Part shown: piece by piece, positions 25,973-33,393 of the stretch
How the letters are laid out: each line of letters starts with the position of its first letter
How positions within the stretch are numbered: position 1 is the stretch's first letter
NCBI GenBank assembly: GCA_016219025.1
Contig: JACRCM010000117.1
Coordinates: 1-42,778, forward strand
From: Deltaproteobacteria bacterium
Lineage (GTDB): Bacteria > Desulfobacterota > GWC2-55-46
Length of the DNA stretch: 42,778 nt
Direction of reading: 5' to 3'
Position numbers and translations under genes: made by a program
Notes under the pieces: generated by a model
Told to the model about the DNA's origin: nothing
What the model saw: only the letters and a program-made list of their open reading frames with translations
Database searches by the model: none

Positions 25973-27145
25973 ATGGCTGAGGCAAACGACGTGAAAACCG
26001 GGTTTCTCAAGGCTGTCGATGCGCTCGCCGGGCGGTTTACGGCATTATCCGACTCCTTCTACCGCGACCCTGAGACCGGCCTTCAGGAGCACAGGACATC
26101 CGCGGCCATGCAGGCGATCCTCCGTGAGCACGGCTATGCGGTCGAGCCCGGGGTCGCCGGGATGCCGACGGCCTTTCGCGCAACGCTTGGCGCGGGCAGA
26201 CCGGCCGTGGCCATCCTCGCCGAGATGGACGCGCTGCCGGGCATAGGCCACGGCTGCGGCCACAATATCGCCGGCACGGCCTCCGTGGGCGCGGCCTGCG
26301 CCCTTGCGTCGGCATTGCCCAAGCCGTTCAATGGCGGGTCGATTATAGTCTTGGGCACCCCCGCCGAGGAACTCGGCAAGGGAAAGATCGAAATGCTCAA
26401 GGCCGGAGTCTTCGCGGACATAGACGCGGCCATGATGGTGCACGGCTCTTCAAGGCGCACCGTTGTAAAATATTTCCTCGGCCTTATCAGGCTCAACTTC
26501 GTTTTTGCCGGGCGCGCCTCACACGCATCCGCCTACCCTGAAGAGGGCGTAAACGCCCTCGACGCCGTCATCCAGACGTTCAACTCGATAAATGCCCTGC
26601 GCCAGCAGATGCGGGGGGATTGCCGCGTCCACGGCATCATAACCGACGGGGGCCGCGCCCCGAACATCATCCCGGAGAGGGCGGCGGCGGCGTTCTACGT
26701 GAGGGCGGGCGGCATGGCCGAACTCGCCTCCATCAAGGAAAGAGTCTTGAAGTGCGCCGAGGCCGCGGCCCTTGCCACGGGCTGCGCCCTGACGGCCACC
26801 GAGGGCGGCGAGATGAACTCGCCCATGAAGATAAACCCCGCGTTCATAGACACGTACCGCGGCGCGCTAAAGACGCTCGGCCTTGAGGAAGACGCGCAGC
26901 CCGCGGACAAGCACGTCGGCTCCTCCGACATCGGCAACGTCTCGCAATGCGTCCCAACCATCCATCCGCACGTGCCCATAAGGGACGGCATAAACATCCA
27001 TACCCGCGAGTTCGCCGACGCCACCGTCACGGACGACGGCCACAGGGCGCTCATGGAAGGGGTCAAGTGCATCGGGCTCACGGCCATTGAAATCCTCTTC
27101 AATCCCGATACGTTAGACCGCATAAGGCGGGATTTCAAGGGATAG
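25973..27145 (+). CDS. M20-family metallo-amidohydrolase / peptidase
   Basis: The 390-residue protein is a dizinc M20D amidohydrolase of the type that cleaves N-acyl amino acids, p-aminobenzoyl-glutamate or dipeptides. Zinc-ligand blocks are AEMDALPGIGHGCGHN (bridging Asp and His), GTPAEE (general base Glu) and MVHGSS. The lid and dimer domain follow, with GRASHASAYPEEGVNALDAV, and IHPHVPIRDGINIHT near the end gives the last His. The substrate cannot be told from sequence. It follows pycB on the same strand but a 96-bp repeat-bearing gap separates them. No signal peptide is visible, so it is cytoplasmic. Confidence 0.88.
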   Translation: MAEANDVKTGFLKAVDALAGRFTALSDSFYRDPETGLQEHRTSAAMQAILREHGYAVEPGVAGMPTAFRATLGAGRPAVAILAEMDALPGIGHGCGHNIAGTASVGAACALASALPKPFNGGSIIVLGTPAEELGKGKIEMLKAGVFADIDAAMMVHGSSRRTVVKYFLGLIRLNFVFAGRASHASAYPEEGVNALDAVIQTFNSINALRQQMRGDCRVHGIITDGGRAPNIIPERAAAAFYVRAGGMAELASIKERVLKCAEAAALATGCALTATEGGEMNSPMKINPAFIDTYRGALKTLGLEEDAQPADKHVGSSDIGNVSQCVPTIHPHVPIRDGINIHTREFADATVTDDGHRALMEGVKCIGLTAIEILFNPDTLDRIRRDFKG

Positions 27146-27265
27146 ACGCCCCAGGGCGCCCATTCTCAGGTAGACTTGATAAGAAGATTGTGCTATATGC
27201 AATATATGAGGCGCGCAATGGCCGCGGCCACGGCAAAGAGGCGGAATACGGTGTATAATATCCCC

Positions 27266-28459
27266 ATGTTGCGTAAACGCGGACGCGGATTGGATATCTT
27301 ACGTTATTGTATGCTCATTGCGGCCCTCTCCCTTTTGACCGGGCGCGGCGCGTATGCCGTAGATGCGGATGGGCGGAAAACCATAGATTCCACGGGCTAC
27401 GCCGTCATCTACGGGGACAATGCCCTCGTGGCGCGGGACGCGGCCATTGCCGACGCCCTGCGCAAGGCAGTGGAGCAATCCGTCGGCACGCTCGTCTCCT
27501 CCGATACCCTCGTATCCGACTATCAGGTGCTCTCGGATAACGTCTACACCAAGAGCCAGGGTTACGTGAAGGAGTACAAGGTGATACGGGAGGGCCAGGC
27601 ACAGAACATGTATCAGGCCACGGTCACGGCGGTCGTGGCGATGGGCGATATAAAAAACGACCTCGACGCCCTTGGGCTGTTGATGGTGAAGGTGGAGAAG
27701 CCGAGGGTGCTCTTCCTCATAACCGAGAAGGGGCTTGGGATATATAACGACACGCTCCGCTCCGCCGGCTCCGAGGCCGACGTGCCTGCCGCCGAGTCCA
27801 CGCTTAAAGAGGCGTTCCTGAAGAAGGGTTTTAATATCATAGACGTATCCGCATCGACCGGCAAGATCGACGCCGGGGGAGGCTCGATATCCTCCGGGCT
27901 TTCAAACGACGCGGCGCGCAGGATAGGGCGCGGCCTCAACGCCGAGATAGTCGTAAGGGGCAAGGCCGTGGCGAGGGAGGGGCAGAGGATATCTGCGTCT
28001 CAGGTGGGCGTCTATCTCGCCGACATAACGGCGGACGTTGTAAGGGTGGACGACGGGACGGTCCTTGCGAGCGCCAAGGGGCACGGCGCGGCGCGGAACA
28101 TCTCTGCTGCGTCAGGGGGTGTCGATGCGCTCTCAAAGGCCGCCGACGAGATTGCGGACAGGCTCATCGACCAGATAACCGCCAAGTGGACGAGCGGCAA
28201 CATGGTGACCATAAGGGTCGCCGGGCTTGCCGACTACAGGAAGGCCGCGGACTTCAGGAACCTCCTCAAGAAGCAGGTGCGCGGGGTGACAAACGTATAC
28301 CAAAGGCGGTTTGAGGACGGCACGGCCGTATTCGACATGGATGTCAAGGCCACGGCTCAGGCCATAGCCGACGACCTTGCAAGAGTTCCGGGCGCCCCGG
28401 TGAAGATAACCGGCACCACGCAAAACACCATAGAGGCCGTCTTCCAGGGGCCGCAGTGA
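27266..28459 (+). CDS. Exported FlgT-like protein (FlgT N-terminal and CsgG-like domains)
   Basis: The frame opens at 27176, but ATG 27266 gives a proper signal peptide (basic start MLRKRGRG, hydrophobic LIAALSLLTG, cleavage after AYA) and 397 residues. Residues about 30-140 match the FlgT N-terminal pattern: SIGYAV-like strand, AVIYGDNALVARDAAIADAL, then a GYVKEYKVIREGQ strand. Residues about 145-290 (KPRVLFLITEKGLG, LNAEIVVRGKAVA) resemble the ABD-type domain of FlgT and CsgG, which binds at the periplasmic side of the outer membrane. In Vibrio FlgT belongs to the flagellar H ring. There is no flagellar gene in this window, so the local role is open. TATAAT sits 7 bp before the ATG without a -35 box. 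The stop overlaps the next gene by 4 bp (GTGA). Confidence 0.72.
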   Translation: MLRKRGRGLDILRYCMLIAALSLLTGRGAYAVDADGRKTIDSTGYAVIYGDNALVARDAAIADALRKAVEQSVGTLVSSDTLVSDYQVLSDNVYTKSQGYVKEYKVIREGQAQNMYQATVTAVVAMGDIKNDLDALGLLMVKVEKPRVLFLITEKGLGIYNDTLRSAGSEADVPAAESTLKEAFLKKGFNIIDVSASTGKIDAGGGSISSGLSNDAARRIGRGLNAEIVVRGKAVAREGQRISASQVGVYLADITADVVRVDDGTVLASAKGHGAARNISAASGGVDALSKAADEIADRLIDQITAKWTSGNMVTIRVAGLADYRKAADFRNLLKKQVRGVTNVYQRRFEDGTAVFDMDVKATAQAIADDLARVPGAPVKITGTTQNTIEAVFQGPQ

Positions 28460-29241
28460 GGGAGAGCGGTTTGGTTACGGCTGCGGGCGTTGGGCGCGCA
28501 AACGGAGGTTGGCGGTTCTTTCTGCTCCTGTGCGGCATCGCGGTCTTGCTCTCGGCCTGCGCCGGGGTGGATAGGAAGGATGATGACGCGAGGTTCGCGC
28601 ACTCGGTGGCCGCGCTCCCTCTCTACAACGCCACGAACGACGTGGAAGGCCCTCGGATGGTGCGCGATCAGGCCGCCGGACGCATGAAGCGCCTGCGCTA
28701 CAGGAATATGCCGGTAAAGGACGTTGATCTGGCGCTGCGCGACCGTCTGGGAATAACGCTGGGTTCTCAACTCGACCTGGCGACGCCTCAGGAGCTCGGC
28801 GCTGAACTGGGGGTTGATTATCTGCTATACGGGTATCTGCTGGACTTCGATACCATAACCACCGGCATCTATAACGTGAATAAGGTGAGGGCGGCCTTCA
28901 AGCTCGTCGAGGCCAAGTCCGGGCGCGTCGTATGGTCGAGGGCCGGCGGCGTAAGGAACGAGATACACAGCGCTGGCGAGGCGGGCGTCGGCATAGCCGC
29001 CCTGATCCATGCGGCTGACAAAGGGGATGCCGAGCTATACAAGACCATACCCGGGCTGGAGGGCATACCCGGACTCACGGACTGGAAGACCGGGTACAGC
29101 GAGCACGAGAAGTCCGTCGGGACGGCCGCGCTCTTTTCGCTCGGCGAGCAGCTCGTCACACAGGCCCTCGGCGTCCACCTATACATCGAGTCCTACGACA
29201 TGCTCGATAGGATAATGGGGGACTTCCCGCGAGGGGAGTAG
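28456..29241 (+). CDS. GNA1162-like (DUF799) outer-membrane lipoprotein
   Basis: The 261-residue protein has a long N-terminal region and a lipobox LLSAC with Cys35 as acylation site. The start is GTG, overlapping the previous stop. The C-terminal part follows the GNA1162/DUF799 pattern: SVAALPLYNATND, a helix with DLALRDRLGITLGSQL, ELGVDYLLYGYLLDFDTI, then AAFKLVEAKSGRVVWSRAGG, where the protein states Leu-Val-(D/E)-x-K-x-G-x-x-(L/V)-W. This family is commonly encoded beside csgG in small operons, as here. Its biochemical role is not known. The assignment rests on the motif pattern and context rather than on high identity. Confidence 0.7.
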   Translation: MRESGLVTAAGVGRANGGWRFFLLLCGIAVLLSACAGVDRKDDDARFAHSVAALPLYNATNDVEGPRMVRDQAAGRMKRLRYRNMPVKDVDLALRDRLGITLGSQLDLATPQELGAELGVDYLLYGYLLDFDTITTGIYNVNKVRAAFKLVEAKSGRVVWSRAGGVRNEIHSAGEAGVGIAALIHAADKGDAELYKTIPGLEGIPGLTDWKTGYSEHEKSVGTAALFSLGEQLVTQALGVHLYIESYDMLDRIMGDFPRGE

Positions 29242-29289
29242 GGGGGCGTTAGGCCAGTTGTCAGTGAAGGATAAAAACGCATTTTTACC

Positions 29290-29331
29290 GATTACCGATA
29301 GCTGATAACTGATAACGGATAACCGATAACC
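29290..29331 (+). repeat. GATAACC-type heptamer array, 6 units, upstream of the CsgG-like gene
   Basis: Six uninterrupted 7-bp units (GATTACC, GATAGCT, GATAACT, GATAACG, GATAACC, GATAACC) are followed directly by TATCAAGGAG, the ribosome site of the CsgG-like gene at 29350. The later units are closer to consensus. Confidence 0.93.
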
Positions 29332-29349
29332 TATCAAGGAGCATCCGGC

Positions 29350-30315
29350 ATGACCATTAAAAAAATCTTCGCAAGCCTTGCGTCTTTCGCGGCGCTATCA
29401 TTTTTCATGGCGGCCACCACGTCATGCTCGCCGACGACGACCGGCTCGGTAAAGGAGGACGTCTCCATCACCGGCCGGACTGAAAAACTTGAAGAGGCCG
29501 GGGTTCAGTATCGCGGGCCTGAATACAACGTCGCCATACTCCAATTCACCAATAAGACGCCGTCCCGCGCGCTTGGGTTGGGGGAGGCGGCCACGGACGT
29601 GCTCCGCACCATCGTCAAGAAATCCGGGCTTGAGCCGATAAGCATCACCGTGGACGAGCTCAGGCAGCAGGAGAAGATGATCGCCCTCCAGCAGTCCGGC
29701 GCGGTCAAGACCGGCAGGAAGAACGCCGCCGAGGGGTTCGAGTCGATAGACTTGCGCATCTCCGGGGCCGTGACTTCGTATGCCGAGCTTGAGGAAGGCT
29801 CCAACGTCCTCGTGGCGCAGAGCAAGACTCAGGTGGCGAGGGTTCAGGTGGACTACGCGCTCGTTGACGTGGCCACCGGCAGGAGCCTCGTTGCCGAGTC
29901 CGGCATGGGCGAATACAGGAAAAAGACCGGCGGCGTGCTCGGGCTCGGCTCAAAGTCCACCGCCGACGTGGGCCTGCGCGAGGGCGCGCTCCGGGACGCC
30001 CTGACCAAGGCCATGACGAGGATGGTCGAGAAGCTCAATCAGATGCCGTTTCAGGGCCGCGTCCTCGCGGTGGAAGGCTCGACCATCGTAGTGAAGGCGG
30101 GCACGAGGTCAAGGTTGCCTGAAGGCACGGTCTTCGACGTGCTCCGCTCAGGACAGGATTTGGTCGACCCGGACACTGGAAGGGTGATAGGCAAGCGGGA
30201 GAAGAAGATAGGCGAGATTATGCTGACCAACCACCAGACGGAGAAGATATCCGAGGCGTCCGTAAAGTCCGGCGCGGGGTTTGAAGCCGGGGATGTCATA
30301 AGACAGGCCAGGTAG
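29350..30315 (+). CDS. CsgG/HfaB-family lipoprotein
   Basis: The 321-residue lipoprotein has a signal peptide ending TTSC (Cys26). The CsgG core follows: YNVAILQFTNKT, LGLGEAATDVLRTIVKKSG, then the ADR-like strand pattern IDLRISGAVTSYAEL, VQVDYALVDVATGRSL and a helical segment with LREGALRDALTKAM. CsgG forms a ring-shaped pore for curli subunits in the outer membrane; relatives such as HfaB serve holdfast attachment. The C-terminal 90 residues (VLAVEGSTIVVKAG, LPEGTVFDVLR) resemble the extra C-terminal domain of some relatives. No curli csgA, csgB, csgE or csgF is seen. AAGGAG 7-11 nt before ATG makes the start certain. It lies between the GNA1162-like and TPR/SLH genes. Confidence 0.82.
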   Translation: MTIKKIFASLASFAALSFFMAATTSCSPTTTGSVKEDVSITGRTEKLEEAGVQYRGPEYNVAILQFTNKTPSRALGLGEAATDVLRTIVKKSGLEPISITVDELRQQEKMIALQQSGAVKTGRKNAAEGFESIDLRISGAVTSYAELEEGSNVLVAQSKTQVARVQVDYALVDVATGRSLVAESGMGEYRKKTGGVLGLGSKSTADVGLREGALRDALTKAMTRMVEKLNQMPFQGRVLAVEGSTIVVKAGTRSRLPEGTVFDVLRSGQDLVDPDTGRVIGKREKKIGEIMLTNHQTEKISEASVKSGAGFEAGDVIRQAR

Positions 30316-30367
30316 GGCATTGCGAGACGACGGGGTTAGCCGTTTTGGCGTTGCGAGGCGCGAAGAG

Positions 30368-30395
30368 GTTATCGGTTATCAGTTATCGGTTACCG
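30368..30395 (-). repeat. Inverted heptamer array (GTTATCG), 4 units
   Basis: GTTATCG, GTTATCA, GTTATCG and GTTACCG run head to tail; they are reverse complements of the GATAACC heptamer. An array in direct orientation lies at 30424-30444, so the pair can form a long stem. Degenerate fragments of a 'cattgcgag...gcgaag' type repeat occur just before (30318-30366). Confidence 0.88.
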
Positions 30396-30423
30396 GTGAA
30401 TGGTAAAAGAACATGTCTTTATC

Positions 30424-30444
30424 TTTAACCGATAACCGATAACC
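30424..30444 (+). repeat. Heptamer array (GATAACC), 3 units
   Basis: TTTAACC, GATAACC, GATAACC followed by GAT. It is the partner of the inverted array 30368-30395; together they form an imperfect stem-loop with a 28-bp spacer in the gap before the TPR/SLH gene. Confidence 0.85.
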
Positions 30445-30518
30445 GATTTTCGAGAGGCGCGTCAGAGGCGTTGGTGGTTTACGGCGGACGTGAAAATCAA
30501 ATAAAGGAGGTCGCAAAC

Positions 30519-31745
30519 GTGGCGAAGATAATAAGGTTTCCGGTGGTTTTGGTGGCGTTGCTCCTGCTCATATCGGCGGGGTGCGCCAAGCACGTCTCCA
30601 AGTGCACGAGCCCGGAGGACAACCCGCAGCATCATTACCTTCTGGGCATGGGACTGCTTGAGAAGGGCGACGTAACCGGGGCGGAGGACAAGTTCCAGAG
30701 GGCGATAACCTGCGAGGAGGGCTTCGGCCCGGCCTACGCCGGCGTCTCCCTCGTCAACACGGAAAAGGCCATAGCCCGGTACAAGGCGCAGAAGGACGCG
30801 GCGCACATGAAGGTCGACGTAGACCGCGCGATGGAGTCTCTTGAGGCGAGCGCGAAGAACGCAAAGGACGACGAGGACACGTTCGCGTACCACGTGGCGG
30901 TCATAAGGGTCGATACGGCCCTCAAGCCCGGCAAGTGGCTCGACGACGCGGAGGAGCATTACAAGGCCGCGATGAAGCTCAAGGTAGACGACAGGAAGCT
31001 CCTCTACTACGACGGCAGGGAGGCCGCCATGTACTTCATGGGCAGGGCCTACCTTGAAGGCAAGGCGTTTCAGGCCGCGAGGGACAGGTTTGCGGACGTG
31101 ATAGGCGAGAAGACCTCCAGCAAGTGGGCGCCTCTGGCGGAGAAGCAATGGAACAGGACGGATAAAATAGTAAGGGCGATGGCCGGGATAACCGTCGGGG
31201 ACGTCGGCAAGACCATAGCGGCTCAGGGTATGGTCAGCCGCGCGGACATGGCCGCCCTTTTAATCGACGAGCTCAAGATAGACAAGCTATTCGCCGGGCG
31301 CATCCCGGTGGAGTCGCGCTTGGCCAAGATGAAGGCGGATTTTACGCCCGCCGACACGCTTGCGTCCCCGTTCAAGGACGAGATACTGACGCTCATGAAG
31401 TGGGGGGTGCGCGGGCTTGAGCCGGTCTACGACGAGCAGACGAGGGCGTATATGTTCAGGCCCGACAACATGGTCACAAGGAAGGAGTTCGCCCTTGTTC
31501 TGGAGGACGTGCTCATAAAGCTCATGGGCGACGATAAGCTCGCCACCGCCTATTTCGGCCAGGACAAGTCGCCGTTCCCGGACGTGGCGGCCTCGGCGGC
31601 CTGGTACAACGCGGTAATGAACGTGGTCACGAGGAGCATCATGGAGACGGAGCTTTCCGGCGAATTCAGGCCGGACGCGATGGTTGACGGCGCGGAGGCC
31701 ATACTCGCCATAAGAGTCCTGCGCCATCGGCTCAATATTAATTAG
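30519..31745 (+). CDS. TPR lipoprotein with S-layer homology (SLH) domains
   Basis: The frame opens at 30471, but GTG 30519 stands behind AAAGGAGGT at 7 nt and gives a lipoprotein signal (MAKIIRFPVVLVALLLLISAGC, that is a basic start, hydrophobic core and lipobox SAGC, Cys22). Residues about 35-210 are TPR-like (YLLGMGLLEKGDVTGAEDKF). Residues about 235-405 hold SLH-like units, for example VSRADMAALLIDEL, FRPDNMVTRKEFALVLEDVL and FPDVAASAAWYNAVMNVVTR with FRPDAMVDGAEAILAI. SLH domains bind peptidoglycan-linked polymers, so this lipoprotein may tie the outer membrane to the wall. Inference: a tether or anchor for the neighbouring envelope proteins. Length 408 residues. Confidence 0.85.
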   Translation: MAKIIRFPVVLVALLLLISAGCAKHVSKCTSPEDNPQHHYLLGMGLLEKGDVTGAEDKFQRAITCEEGFGPAYAGVSLVNTEKAIARYKAQKDAAHMKVDVDRAMESLEASAKNAKDDEDTFAYHVAVIRVDTALKPGKWLDDAEEHYKAAMKLKVDDRKLLYYDGREAAMYFMGRAYLEGKAFQAARDRFADVIGEKTSSKWAPLAEKQWNRTDKIVRAMAGITVGDVGKTIAAQGMVSRADMAALLIDELKIDKLFAGRIPVESRLAKMKADFTPADTLASPFKDEILTLMKWGVRGLEPVYDEQTRAYMFRPDNMVTRKEFALVLEDVLIKLMGDDKLATAYFGQDKSPFPDVAASAAWYNAVMNVVTRSIMETELSGEFRPDAMVDGAEAILAIRVLRHRLNIN

Positions 31746-31750
31746 AGACC

Positions 31751-31771
31751 GTTAACCGGCAACCGATAACC
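31751..31771 (+). repeat. Heptamer array, 3 units, upstream of the LPP20-like gene
   Basis: GTTAACC, GGCAACC and GATAACC lie directly before GATCAAGGAG, the ribosome site of the gene at 31789. The junction of repeat and ribosome site matches that at 29331. Confidence 0.85.
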
Positions 31772-31788
31772 GATCAAGGAGACGACTG

Positions 31789-32640
31789 ATGAAAAAACTC
31801 ATATTCATACCGCTGTTCGTGCTGCTCTTCGCGGTCTCGGCCATAGCCGAGACCGACATGCCGCAGGAGGTGAGGGACACCAGGCATGCGCTCATGACCG
31901 GCTCGCTCGTGGTCAAGGGCGAGGGCGCGGCCCCGCAGGACAGGCCGCTTTCCCCGGCGCAGAAGCGCATCATGGCCTTGCGCGCCGCCAAGATAATGGC
32001 CGCGAGGGAATTGTCCGAGGTCGTCGACGGCATCTCCATAAGCGGCGAGACCACGGTGGTCAACGCGGCGGCCGCCTCGGATACGATAAAGTCGTCGGTG
32101 CAGGGCCTGATAAAGGGCGCGCAGGTCGTAAAAGAGGTCTACGACCCGGTGAGCGAGATGGCCGTGGTCTATCTCTCCATGCCGATGACCGGCTCGAACG
32201 GGCTCGTGGCGTCGATACTGCCGCAGGTGCTGATGTCCGCGCCTCCAGCCGCGGCCCCGCCCTATATGCCGCCGCCTACCGCGCCCGAGGTCAAGCCCGC
32301 GGCCTTTGACGGATTGATACTTGACGCGCGCGAGCAGGCGTTCAAGCCCGCGCTGATAAACCGGGTTGTAACGAAGGGCGGAGAGGTGCTCTACGACCCG
32401 GCGAAGGTCGCGCAGAACATCCTCGTGGAGAGGGGCGCCGCCGAGTACACGAACGACGTGGGCAAGGCCAAGGCGCTCCTCGGCGAGCGCGGCGCGTCCA
32501 ACCCGGCGGTGGTCAAGGTCAGCGGGGTGATAAAGTCCACGGACGTCGAGGTCTCGCCGGAGGACGCGAGCGCGATATTCTCCTCCAACCAGACCGCGCA
32601 TTATCTCGAAGGCGCGAAGGTCGTATTCGTGCTCAAGTAA
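31789..32640 (+). CDS. Exported LPP20-like protein
   Basis: A 283-residue secreted or periplasmic protein: MKKLIFIPLFVLLFAVSAIA is a classical Sec signal (cleavage after AIA) without a lipobox Cys. Residues about 35-120 carry the LPP20/FlgP-type pattern: the helix AQKRIMALRAAKIMAARELS (family A..A...A...L), ETTVVNAAAASDTIKSSVQ, and GAQVVKEVYDP followed by VVYLSMPM. A Pro/Ala-rich loop follows (APPAAAPPYMPPP), then a less defined C-terminal part. FlgP, an outer-membrane lipoprotein of the H ring, belongs to this fold. It is the last of five envelope genes; the repeat island follows. AAGGAG precedes the ATG. Confidence 0.8.
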   Translation: MKKLIFIPLFVLLFAVSAIAETDMPQEVRDTRHALMTGSLVVKGEGAAPQDRPLSPAQKRIMALRAAKIMAARELSEVVDGISISGETTVVNAAAASDTIKSSVQGLIKGAQVVKEVYDPVSEMAVVYLSMPMTGSNGLVASILPQVLMSAPPAAAPPYMPPPTAPEVKPAAFDGLILDAREQAFKPALINRVVTKGGEVLYDPAKVAQNILVERGAAEYTNDVGKAKALLGERGASNPAVVKVSGVIKSTDVEVSPEDASAIFSSNQTAHYLEGAKVVFVLK

Positions 32641-32647
32641 ACGTTAG

Positions 32648-32758
32648 CAGGTTGCTGAAAAATGCCTTTTCCGTCATTGCGAGGAGTAAGACGTTATCGG
32701 TGACCGGCAACCGATAACCTGTTCGCAATGACGGCATTTTGAGTTTTTCAGCAACCTG
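32648..32758. mobile_element. MITE-like 111-bp element with nested inverted repeats
   Basis: The ends CAGGTTGCTGAAAAA (32648-32662) and TTTTTCAGCAACCTG (32744-32758) are perfect inverted repeats. Inside, CCGTCATTGCGA (32671-32682) pairs with TCGCAATGACGG (32723-32734), and in the centre a heptamer palindrome GTTATCGGT/ACCGATAAC (32693-32718) forms the tip. TTAG flanks both ends (32644-32647 and 32759-32762) and may be a target duplication. No transposase is encoded. Confidence 0.75.
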
Positions 32759-32791
32759 TTAGAGGAAAGGCCGCGCGAAAACCGCATACGT

Positions 32792-32841
32792 ATCCAGAGG
32801 GGTTTCAGCCCGGTCCCGCCGGCCCTCTGGATGCGTCTTTT
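32792..32841 (+). terminator. Terminator-like stem in the repeat island
   Basis: ATCCAGAGGG (32792-32801) pairs with CCCTCTGGAT (32823-32832) across a 21-nt loop, followed by GCGTCTTTTT. It could end transcription of the envelope cluster about 190 bp after its last stop; alternatively it is another dispersed palindrome. Confidence 0.5.
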
Positions 32842-33060
32842 TGGGGCGGTCTCCGGGTGGATGGTTTTTGCTAAAGGGAGCCGTAGGGCGGGCTGTGCCC
32901 ACCATTTGCACGAACGCGGGTTGATGGCAGGGTTGCTTTGTAAATAGAGCTGCTTTGTAACTTTTGGCGGGCGCAGCCCACTCAAAACCCCTTCCCCCGC
33001 CTTTGGGGGGAAGGAAGGGATGGGGGGGCGGTTGGGGCAACCCCCCACCCCCCGCCTAAA

Positions 33061-33091
33061 CGATTTACAGATAGAGCTACTTTGTAAATCG
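33061..33091. repeat. Copy of a short dispersed repeat, palindromic ends
   Basis: CGATTTACA (33061-33069) and TGTAAATCG (33083-33091) flank a core ATAGAGCTACT. A second copy in inverse orientation lies at 33270-33292 (22 of 23 positions identical to 33068-33090), and a diverged copy at 32937-32960 with ATAGAGCTGCTTTGTAA. Confidence 0.8.
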
Positions 33092-33197
33092 TAGCCTTAT
33101 GCGGGGGTAGGTTCAACCCTCCCCCAAAAAGCGGGGGAAGGAGGTTTTTGATTGACAGGCGAGACAGTATCTACAATACTTAGGCAGAAATCGTGTT

Positions 33198-33303
33198 TGT
33201 CATTCCCGAGGACTTTTATCGGGAATCCATCGCTTCCGGGGATGCAAAAACTCTGGATTCCCGCTTAAAGATTTACAAAGTAGCTCTATTTGCGGGAATG
33301 ACA
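33198..33303. mobile_element. 106-bp MITE-like element with TGTCATTCCCG ends
   Basis: TGTCATTCCCG (33198-33208) and CGGGAATGACA (33293-33303) are perfect 11-bp terminal inverted repeats. Inside are a further ATTCCCG/CGGGAAT pair (33202-33208 and 33220-33226), GGATTCCCG, and the inverted copy of the short repeat (33270-33292). The ends resemble the widespread 'gtcattcccgc...gcgggaatgac' palindrome class. It reads open into mlaE but is not part of it. Confidence 0.75.
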
Positions 33304-33393
33304 GGATGGCTACGTTGCATTACTTATACAGAAGTCAATAATCAGAGGTTCCTAAACCGTCCACCGATAACCGTTTTACCGGCAAAGGCCGCG

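Larger units (their letters stand above)
32641..33393. other. 753-bp gene-free repeat island between the envelope cluster and mlaE
   Basis: No convincing gene is present. The interval holds, in order, a MITE-like nested palindrome (32648-32758), a terminator-like stem (32792-32841), a short repeat in three copies (32937-32960, 33061-33091, 33270-33292), several G-rich/C-rich stems (32985-33055 and 33115-33155) and a 106-bp element with 11-bp terminal inverted repeats (33198-33303). The last 80 bp, with a GATAACC unit at 33366, lead to mlaE. Confidence 0.85.

Noticed and set aside
27254-27259. TATAAT box as promoter of the FlgT-like gene
   Set aside because: It is a perfect -10 box, but no -35 box is at the right distance and transcription would start at the ATG itself; left unassigned.
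29290-29331. Possible CRISPR array
   Set aside because: Units are 7 bp, contiguous and without spacers; no cas genes are present. The other tandem arrays fail for the same reason.
33193-33393. N-terminal extension of mlaE
   Set aside because: The extra 67 codons read through a MITE-like element with terminal inverted repeats; ATG 33394 gives the standard family length.
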